From CBETVX01 sp965539935 (GTDB taxonomy: Bacteria; Bacillota; Clostridia; Peptostreptococcales; Caminicellaceae), in contig CBETVX010000051.1 of the NCBI GenBank assembly GCA_965539935.1, positions 1 to 21,151 of the forward strand: a DNA stretch of 21,151 nucleotides. The letters are read 5' to 3'. A model generated the notes under the pieces. It was not told the origin of the DNA and made no database searches. It saw nothing but the letters and a program-made list of their open reading frames with translations. The translations under genes and the position numbers were made by a program. Positions 15,680-21,151 of the stretch are shown here, piece after piece (the first letter of the stretch is position 1; every line of letters begins with the position of its first letter).

Positions 15680-17218
15680 AATATACTATACACAATATTA
15701 TCTGTAGCAATATCGACCCCGATAGCATTTGGGATTGGATATATATCAAGAAAAAAAGTTGCTGAAAAAAGAATTGGAAGTGCAGAAGAAAAAGCAGAAC
15801 AATTACTTCTACATGCTCAAAAGGATGCTGAAACAAAAAGAAAAGAAGTATTATTAGAAGCTAAAGAAGAAGTTCACAAGCTAAGAAATGAATTTGAAAA
15901 AGAAACTAGAGAAAGACGTAATGAAATTCAAAGACTGGAAAGGAGAATTCTTCAAAAAGAAGAAATTCTAGATAGAAAATCTGAAAACCTAGAGAAAAAA
16001 GAAGAATATCTAAATAGGTCTCACAGAGAATTGTCTAAAAAAGAATCAGAAATTGAAGAATTATTTCAGAAGCAAGTTGAAGAATTAGAAAGAATATCAG
16101 GTCTTACAACTGAAGAAGCAAAGGATATGCTTTTAAAAGATTTAGAAAAAGAATTAAAACATGAAGCAGTAGTTCTAATTAGAGATATTGAACAACAAGC
16201 TAAAGAAGATGCAAATAAAAAGGCTACTGAGATTATTTCTTATGCAATTCAAAAATGCTCTGCTGATTATGTTGCTGAATCAACAGTTTCAGTTGTTAGT
16301 CTTCCTAATGATGAAATGAAAGGTAGAATAATTGGTAGAGAAGGAAGAAATATAAGAGCCCTTGAGACTCTTACAGGCGTAGATTTAATTATTGATGATA
16401 CACCAGAAGCCGTAATACTTTCATGTTTCGACCCTATAAGAAGAGAAATTGCAAGGGTTGCTCTAGAAAAGCTTATCCTTGATGGAAGAATTCATCCTGC
16501 AAGGATAGAAGAAATGGTTGAAAAAGCTACTAGAGAAATAAATGCCCATATAAAAGAAGAAGGAGAAAAGGCTACATTTGATCTAGGAATTCATAATCTT
16601 CATATAGAATTAGTAAAATTACTTGGTAGGTTAAAATATAGAACTAGCTACGGTCAAAACGTACTACAGCACTCTATAGAAGTAGCTTACTTAGCAGGAT
16701 TAATGGCAGCTGAACTTGGTGCTGATGTTAAGATTGCTAAGAGGGCAGGTCTACTACATGATATAGGAAAAGCAGTAGATCATGAAATTGAAGGAACCCA
16801 TGTTGAAATTGGAATGAACCTATTAAAGAGATATAGGGAAAATTCAGAAGTAATTCATGCTATGTCAACCCACCATGGTGATTATGAACCACAAACTATA
16901 GAAGCTGTTTTAGTAACAGCTGCTGACGCTATTTCAGCCGCTAGGCCAGGAGCTAGAAGGGAAACATTAGAAACTTATATCAAACGTTTAGAAAAATTAG
17001 AATCTATTGCTAATTCATATGAAGGTGTAGAAAAAGCATTTGCTATTCAAGCAGGTAGAGAAATAAGAATAATGGTAAAACCAGAAGATATTTCTGATGA
17101 TAACATTGTATTATTAGCTAGAGATATTAGTAAGAAAATTGAAAATGGATTGGAATATCCAGGACAAATTAAAGTAAATGTGATTAGAGAAACTAGAGCT
17201 GTTGACTACGCTAAATAA
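15668..17218 (+). CDS. rny: Ribonuclease Y
   Basis: RNase Y is a membrane-anchored endoribonuclease that starts mRNA decay in many Firmicutes. The protein has an N-terminal membrane helix (about residues 5-25), a long charged coiled coil (about 30-190), a KH domain (GRIIGREGRNIRALETLTGVDLIIDDTPEAV), and an HD domain with the metal-binding pair in LLHDIGKA and the ligand-bearing segments LQHSIEVAYLAG and STHHGDYEP. Length is about 513-516 residues. The start is unusual: the GTG at 15668 is the end of the strong Shine-Dalgarno sequence AGGAGGTG itself and has no ribosome binding site of its own. The next in-frame codon at proper spacing is an ATT at 15677, giving MNILYTILSV. I list the longest conventional start but consider the ATT plausible. 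It has its own promoter and terminator. Confidence 0.96.
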   Translation: MKSINILYTILSVAISTPIAFGIGYISRKKVAEKRIGSAEEKAEQLLLHAQKDAETKRKEVLLEAKEEVHKLRNEFEKETRERRNEIQRLERRILQKEEILDRKSENLEKKEEYLNRSHRELSKKESEIEELFQKQVEELERISGLTTEEAKDMLLKDLEKELKHEAVVLIRDIEQQAKEDANKKATEIISYAIQKCSADYVAESTVSVVSLPNDEMKGRIIGREGRNIRALETLTGVDLIIDDTPEAVILSCFDPIRREIARVALEKLILDGRIHPARIEEMVEKATREINAHIKEEGEKATFDLGIHNLHIELVKLLGRLKYRTSYGQNVLQHSIEVAYLAGLMAAELGADVKIAKRAGLLHDIGKAVDHEIEGTHVEIGMNLLKRYRENSEVIHAMSTHHGDYEPQTIEAVLVTAADAISAARPGARRETLETYIKRLEKLESIANSYEGVEKAFAIQAGREIRIMVKPEDISDDNIVLLARDISKKIENGLEYPGQIKVNVIRETRAVDYAK

Positions 17219-17244
17219 AAGGAAGCTAAAATGCTTCCTTTTTT
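17217..17244 (+). terminator. Intrinsic terminator after rny
   Basis: AAAAGGAAGC (17217-17226) and GCTTCCTTTT (17233-17242) form a 10-bp stem with a TAAAAT loop, and the T run continues to 17244. It overlaps the last bases of the rny stop codon. Confidence 0.9.
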
Positions 17245-17355
17245 ATATATGGTTTTGTTGGTACATACTCTTTAAGATAATATTGCACCTTATTTTTTAT
17301 TCTGCGAAAAATAATGGAATTAATTTTTAGAAAATTTTAAATTTATTCTATAAAA

Positions 17356-17382
17356 GAAGGATTTTTTTGCTAAATGTAGAAT
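17356..17382 (+). promoter_or_regulatory. Sigma-H-type promoter of spoVS
   Basis: GAAGGATTT (17356-17364) matches the sigma-H -35 consensus RnAGGAWWW. After 11 bases, GTAGAAT (17376-17382) matches the -10 consensus RnnGAAT. All defined positions agree. It lies about 95 bases before the spoVS start. In Bacillus subtilis spoVS is transcribed by sigma-H, so the match is biologically coherent. Confidence 0.75.
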
Positions 17383-17477
17383 ATATTATTAAGAAATTTT
17401 ATTAACCTCATAATTATTTTTTATGTCTGTGGGTAATAATTGAAAAACTATTTTAAGCAAATAAGGAGGCTTAGCAA

Positions 17478-17738
17478 ATGGAAGTATTAAAAGTGTCAGC
17501 AAAATCAAATCCAAACTCGGTGGCAGGGGCCTTGGCAGGTGTTCTTAGAGAAAGAGGTGCCGCTGAAATACAAGCAATAGGAGCAGGGGCATTAAATCAG
17601 GCAGTAAAAGCAGTTGCTATCGCTAGAGGGTTCGTTGCTCCTAGTGGAATGGATCTTATCTGTATTCCAGCCTTTACAGACATTGAGATCGATGGTGAAG
17701 AAAGAACTGCAATAAAGTTAATAGTACAACCAAGATAG
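17478..17738 (+). CDS. spoVS: Stage V sporulation protein S
   Basis: SpoVS is a small, highly conserved nucleic-acid-binding-like protein required for normal coat assembly and late spore development. The 86-residue product has the normal full length and near-invariant family segments: KVSAKSNPNSVAGALAGVLR at 5-24, RGAAEIQAIGAGALNQAVKA at 26-45, and IPAFTDIEIDGEERTAIKLI. It is noticeably richer in G and C than its surroundings, as expected for a conserved Gly/Ala-rich protein. The ribosome binding site AAGGAGG precedes the ATG. It is transcribed alone, between a sigma-H-type promoter and a terminator. Confidence 0.98.
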   Translation: MEVLKVSAKSNPNSVAGALAGVLRERGAAEIQAIGAGALNQAVKAVAIARGFVAPSGMDLICIPAFTDIEIDGEERTAIKLIVQPR

Positions 17739-17744
17739 GGCTAA

Positions 17745-17782
17745 TTAAAACCTGCTAAATAAAATAGCAGGTTTTAATTTTT
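17745..17782 (+). terminator. Intrinsic terminator after spoVS
   Basis: The arms at 17745-17757 and 17765-17777 form a perfect 13-bp stem (core ACCTGCTA/TAGCAGGT) with a seven-base loop, followed by five T (17778-17782). Confidence 0.9.
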
Positions 17783-17794
17783 GAGCATAATTCT

Positions 17795-17832
17795 TATACA
17801 AAACATTATAATTACTTACAATGTTTTGTATA
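17795..17832. repeat. Inverted repeat upstream of purB
   Basis: TATACAAAACATT (17795-17807) and AATGTTTTGTATA (17820-17832) are perfect 13-bp complements around a 12-base loop. There is no T tract on either strand, so it is not a standard terminator. It could be a protein-binding operator or an RNA structure. Confidence 0.7.
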
Positions 17833-17880
17833 GAAAAACCGTACTTTAAATAAATATTTTACTTTATCTTTAATTATAGC

Positions 17881-17916
17881 ACGAAATATTATATAATTAT
17901 TGTGTATAATATTCGT
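17881..17916. repeat. Inverted repeat overlapping the purB start region
   Basis: ACGAAATATTATA (17881-17893) and TATAATATTCGT (17905-17916) are complementary except for one bulged base. The arms cover both candidate -10 elements (TATAAT at 17892 and at 17905) and end directly at the AAGGAG ribosome binding site (17917-17922). This is a suitable place for a repressor site. No match to the Bacillus PurR box was recognised. Confidence 0.5.
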
Positions 17917-17929
17917 AAGGAGTGATTGT

Positions 17930-19360
17930 GTGACTAATTTCTATGAAAATCCTTTAGTGACAAGGTATGCTAGTGAAGAAATGTTAGAAGTATTTTCACC
18001 TGACAACAAATATAAAACGTGGAGAAAATTATGGATCGCTTTAGCAGAAGCTGAAAAAGAGCTTGGACTACCTATAACAAATGAACAGATAGAAGAAATG
18101 ATTAAGCACAAAGATAATATTAATTATGATGTTGCTAAGGAAATCGAAAAGGAAACTAGACATGATGTCATGTCCCATGTACATGCCTATGGTAGACAAT
18201 GTCCAAAGGCAAAGGCTATTATTCATTTAGGAGCTACAAGTGCCTTTGTTGGCGATAATACTGATATAATTATTATGAAACAAGGCCTGAAACTTATAAA
18301 AAACAAATTAATCAATTGCTTGCATAAGTTAAGTTTATTTGCAGATAATTATAAATCTCTACCTACCTTAGGATTTACTCATTTTCAACCAGCTCAATTA
18401 ACCACTGTAGGAAAAAGAGCTACTTTATGGATTCAAGATTTGCTCCTAGACTTTGAAGATATTAATCACCTTATAGATAATTTAAAATTAAGGGGTGTTA
18501 AAGGAACAACTGGAACACAGGCTAGTTTTTTAAATCTCTTTGACGGTGATCATGATAAAGTTAAAAAGCTAGATGCCCTAGTGTGCGAAAAACTTGGTTT
18601 CACTAATTCCTATCCAGTTACAGGACAAACATATACCAGAAAGTTGGATTTTAAAGTTTTATCCATACTAAGTGGAATTGCACAAAGTTTGCATAAAATG
18701 ACCAACGATATAAGATTATTACAACATTTAAAAGAAGTAGAAGAACCTTTTTCTAAAAAACAAATAGGTTCTTCAGCTATGGCCTATAAAAGAAATCCTA
18801 TGAGAAGTGAAAGGATTGCTTCCTTAGCTAGATATGTAATAGTTAATTGTCTAAATCCTGCCTTTACAGCATCTACGCAATGGTTCGAGCGAACTCTAGA
18901 TGATTCTGCCAATAGAAGGATAGCAATAGCCGAATCCTTCTTAGCCATTGATTCAATATTGGACATTACAATTAACATTACTTCAAACTTTAATGTTAAC
19001 GAAAAAGTTATAGAAAAACACATTAGAGAAGAACTTCCTTTTATGTGTACAGAAAATATAATTATGGAGTCTGTTAAAAGGGGTGGAGATAGACAGGAAT
19101 TACATGAAAGAATAAGAGTACACTCCATGGATGCTGCTAAAATGGTTAAAGAATATGGTAAAGAAAATGACTTATTGGAGAGAATATCTCAAGATGATAT
19201 ATTTAATTTATCCTATGATGAAATTGACTCCTTATTAGACCCTAAATTGTATATTGGAAGGGCTGAAAATCAAGTAAATGAATTTTTATCAGAACATGTA
19301 AATCCAATATTAAAAGCTAATGAAAATATCTTAGGATTAGATATTGACTTAAAAGTTTAA
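17930..19360 (+). CDS. purB: Adenylosuccinate lyase
   Basis: PurB is a homotetrameric fumarase-superfamily enzyme that releases fumarate from SAICAR and from adenylosuccinate, serving two steps of purine synthesis. The 476-residue protein has the superfamily signature near the catalytic loop (GSSAMAYKRNPMRSE), the conserved TSAFVGDNTD region, and the HFQPAQLTTVGKRA segment. The frame is open from 17900, but AAGGAG at 17917-17922 sits before a GTG at 17930 that gives MTNFYENPLVTRY, the expected start for this long clostridial form of PurB. No other purine gene is adjacent, so it is a lone gene here, with its own leader containing inverted repeats and its own terminator. Confidence 0.95.
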   Translation: MTNFYENPLVTRYASEEMLEVFSPDNKYKTWRKLWIALAEAEKELGLPITNEQIEEMIKHKDNINYDVAKEIEKETRHDVMSHVHAYGRQCPKAKAIIHLGATSAFVGDNTDIIIMKQGLKLIKNKLINCLHKLSLFADNYKSLPTLGFTHFQPAQLTTVGKRATLWIQDLLLDFEDINHLIDNLKLRGVKGTTGTQASFLNLFDGDHDKVKKLDALVCEKLGFTNSYPVTGQTYTRKLDFKVLSILSGIAQSLHKMTNDIRLLQHLKEVEEPFSKKQIGSSAMAYKRNPMRSERIASLARYVIVNCLNPAFTASTQWFERTLDDSANRRIAIAESFLAIDSILDITINITSNFNVNEKVIEKHIREELPFMCTENIIMESVKRGGDRQELHERIRVHSMDAAKMVKEYGKENDLLERISQDDIFNLSYDEIDSLLDPKLYIGRAENQVNEFLSEHVNPILKANENILGLDIDLKV

Positions 19361-19405
19361 TCTAATATAACAGATAATGTTTCTATAAATCATAGTAATC
19401 ATGTC

Positions 19406-19441
19406 AAAGTGTGTTTTAGTATTTAAAACACACTTTTTTTT
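19406..19441 (+). terminator. Intrinsic terminator after purB
   Basis: The arms at 19406-19418 and 19424-19436 form a perfect 13-bp stem (core AGTGTGTTTT/AAAACACACT) with a five-base loop, followed by a T run to 19441. Confidence 0.92.
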
Positions 19442-19897
19442 ATTTTAAATTACCTAGTCCGATAATATAGATTTCAGGACTAGATATATGATACAATAAT
19501 AATATAAGATGTGAGGATAAGTATACTGCTCAAATCCTGTTCATTACTTATGTTTAGGCTTATCATAATCAGCTTATTTATATAATTTATTTTTGAGTTT
19601 TAGAAGGAGAGTTAACATGGTTCCATAGGTTTGATAAAAATATAACAATATTATTGTCTTTATTTCTACTTTATTTTAAATCAGAAGAGAAAAAGATTAC
19701 TATAATCATATTATGTAAAATAATAAGATGAATGGGAGCTTTTACTTTTAATTTTTAAAATAATAACAGTGTAAATTTAAGATTTAAGCAAATCAAACAA
19801 CTTCATAATGCTATACTATGGCTAGGTCAAAAAAAACTCGAAATAAGGCAATTTATGAGGTCGTTATTTTTAATTTTCGTTAAAGGGGGTAATTTTC
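19442..19897. other. Noncoding or decayed stretch between purB and the recombinase gene
   Basis: No convincing complete gene is present in these 456 bases. CTAGTCC (19454-19460) and GGACTAG (19477-19483) form an inverted repeat. A strong ribosome binding site (AAGGAGA, 19604-19610) precedes an ATG at 19617 whose frame stops after three codons. In the frame one base later an open stretch of 38 codons begins, WFHRFDKN, with a hydrophobic middle; it has no start codon of its own, as if a small membrane-protein gene had lost its frame just after the ATG. A near-palindrome ACAATA-T-TATTGT lies at 19645-19657. A 21-codon frame (19818-19883) has no ribosome binding site. Confidence 0.5.
19809..19817 (+). 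promoter_or_regulatory. Possible extended -10 promoter of the recombinase gene
   Basis: TGC followed by TATACT (19812-19817) forms an extended -10 element about 80 bases before the recombinase start. No good -35 is seen. Confidence 0.35.
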
Positions 19898-21046
19898 GTG
19901 TCACAAATTCTTGTATCAGAAAAAAATCGTTCCAATATACCAGTAAATATATTAATTGAAAGACAAATGATTAAAGAAAAGTTAGATGAGCTTAGAAACC
20001 TTTCTCCATTTCTATTAAGAAAATATATTAAACATCTATATGTAAATGAAAGTGCAAGGAGTGTAAATATCAATACAGCTTATAGGTATACTAGGGAGAT
20101 AATGAAATTTTTAAACTGGTTAATAAATAATAATGAAGTTAACAAAGAAACTATTAAAGATATATCAAAAGATGATTTTAATAATATTGATAATGAAATC
20201 ATCCAAGAATATTTAGATTCATGTGGTAGCTATATAGAAACTAATGAGAAGGGAGACAGAATTCTTCACAGTAATAGTATTAGAACCATCTCATTTAAAA
20301 AAACAGCTTTAAAGGGATTCTTCACATGGCTATATAAAAATGAATACATAGAAAGAAATGAAACTGAAAAATTAAGAAGAATTACCACTCCTAATCTGCC
20401 TCCTATAATTGTACTAACAGATGAAGAAGTTAATGCTATGTTAGAGCTTTGTAAGACTGGTAAAACTTCTATTTATGGTTCTACGATAGAACTTTCAAAA
20501 AAAGAGATGGAAACCCATGAACTTACAAAATATAGAGATTTGGCAATTCTTTCTCTATTTGTATATCATGGTCTTAGAATCCATGAGCTTAGACATTTAA
20601 ATTTAAATTCTCTTTTCTTTGAGAAAAATTACTTTGAGATTTATAGAAAGAGAAATAAAAAATCTATAATGTATTTTTCCAAACAATCTAAATTAGCGTT
20701 AAAAGAGTATTTAGAGTATGAAAGACCAACAGATAAAGTCCTTCCTGAAGATAAAAACGCTGTATTTATTAGTACCAGGGAATATAGAAGACTATCACTG
20801 AGACAAATACGTAGGATTGTAAAAAAATATGCGGTAAAGGTATCTGGAAACAGTAAGATTTCTCCCCATAAATTAAGAGCTACTTTAGCAACTAAAGCTT
20901 TGAGAATGACTGGAAATATCTATGATGTACAACAAATACTTGATCACAGTTCACCAAACACTACCCAAAGATATCTTTTAGCCGATGAAGAAGCTAAGAA
21001 GAAGATTGCAGGAATTATTACATACGATAAATTAAATGAAAATTAA
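19898..21046 (+). CDS. Tyrosine recombinase (XerC/D-like phage integrase family)
   Basis: This 382-residue site-specific recombinase cuts and rejoins DNA through a covalent phosphotyrosine. The N-terminal SAM-like DNA-binding domain spans about 30-160. The catalytic domain carries the expected residues: Arg227 in HGLRIHEL, a beta-hairpin Lys around 252-255, His324 and Arg327 in SPHKLRATLATKAL, His350 in LDHSSPNTTQRYL, and the nucleophile Tyr359. All are intact, so the protein should be active. The start is a GTG at 19898 with AAAGGGGG at 19882-19889. It could be a chromosomal Xer-type resolvase or the integrase of an element lying downstream of the window. There is no tRNA gene or excisionase beside it, so I cannot decide. 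Confidence 0.88.
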   Translation: MSQILVSEKNRSNIPVNILIERQMIKEKLDELRNLSPFLLRKYIKHLYVNESARSVNINTAYRYTREIMKFLNWLINNNEVNKETIKDISKDDFNNIDNEIIQEYLDSCGSYIETNEKGDRILHSNSIRTISFKKTALKGFFTWLYKNEYIERNETEKLRRITTPNLPPIIVLTDEEVNAMLELCKTGKTSIYGSTIELSKKEMETHELTKYRDLAILSLFVYHGLRIHELRHLNLNSLFFEKNYFEIYRKRNKKSIMYFSKQSKLALKEYLEYERPTDKVLPEDKNAVFISTREYRRLSLRQIRRIVKKYAVKVSGNSKISPHKLRATLATKALRMTGNIYDVQQILDHSSPNTTQRYLLADEEAKKKIAGIITYDKLNEN

Positions 21047-21078
21047 TATCATTATTTAGTAAAAATATTGATATTAAT
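21042..21078. repeat. Inverted repeat after the recombinase gene
   Basis: ATTAATATCA (21042-21051) and TGATATTAAT (21069-21078) form a 10-bp AT-only stem with a 17-base loop, followed by an A-rich rather than T-rich tail. It overlaps the stop codon. It is a poor terminator on the + strand and could equally be a recombinase-related site. Confidence 0.35.
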
Positions 21079-21151
21079 AAAAAAAGTACATAAGAACTAA
21101 GGTTTAAACTGAAATAATGTACAAATTTTATATAGTTAAATATGAATATAA

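Noticed and set aside
19500..19590. Structured RNA suggested by GGATAAG and CTTATC segments
   Set aside because: The pairing is short and long-range, and no known riboswitch core could be recognised. A covariance search would be needed to support it.
19818..19883. A 21-codon frame (MARSKKTRNKAIYEVV...) just before the recombinase
   Set aside because: It has no ribosome binding site, and the candidate promoter would start transcription after its ATG. It is probably chance.
1..21151. CRISPR array, tRNA or rRNA genes, insertion sequence ends
   Set aside because: No regularly spaced repeats, no cloverleaf or rRNA-like segments and no transposase were seen on either strand.

Overview
The window is a strongly AT-rich stretch of a low-GC Gram-positive (Firmicutes) chromosome with all recognisable genes on the + strand. 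The gene order rpsO-pnp-(YlxY-like deacetylase)-(M16 peptidase)-dut-ymxH-dapG-tepA-spoIIIE-mnmH-rimO-pgsA-cinA-recA-rny-spoVS is a variant of the rpsO-to-recA neighbourhood of endospore-forming Bacilli and Clostridia. SpoVS, SpoIIIE, the YmxH-type protein, the YlxY-like protein and a sigma-H-like promoter in front of spoVS point to a spore former. The base composition, the selenium-dependent tRNA enzyme MnmH and the insertion of dut suggest a clostridial or tissierellial anaerobe. The genus cannot be named from this sequence alone.

Layout. 1-2625: rpsO and pnp, each closed by an intrinsic terminator. 2676-6816: YlxY-like deacetylase, M16 peptidase with its own strong promoter, dUTPase, YmxH-type PRC-barrel protein and aspartokinase, closed by a terminator. 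6872-7726: tepA, a ClpP-like serine protease whose apparent start is out of frame with its ribosome binding site across a run of ten A. 7677-14243: spoIIIE, mnmH, rimO, pgsA and cinA, tightly packed and probably one operon. 14244-15430: recA, with a near-consensus sigma-A promoter, a textbook Gram-positive LexA box and an unusual translation start region. 15460-17244: rny (RNase Y) behind a leader that contains its own promoter and an intrinsic terminator. 17356-17782: spoVS behind a sigma-H-type promoter. 17795-19441: purB preceded by two inverted repeats. 19442-21151: about 450 bases of poorly coding DNA, then a tyrosine recombinase.

How the genes fit together. The main theme is basic RNA and ribosome biology: S15, PNPase and RNase Y for RNA decay, RimO modifying ribosomal protein S12, and MnmH modifying the tRNA wobble base. 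DNA maintenance is covered by dUTPase, SpoIIIE and RecA, and cell envelope and sporulation by PgsA, aspartokinase for diaminopimelate, YlxY-like, YmxH and SpoVS.

No wholly new multi-gene system is visible. The most interesting signals are in expression control: a possible slippage or frameshift start of tepA, a possible AUU start codon for rny, a promoter-terminator leader before rny, and a hairpin that may bridge a distant Shine-Dalgarno sequence to the recA start codon.
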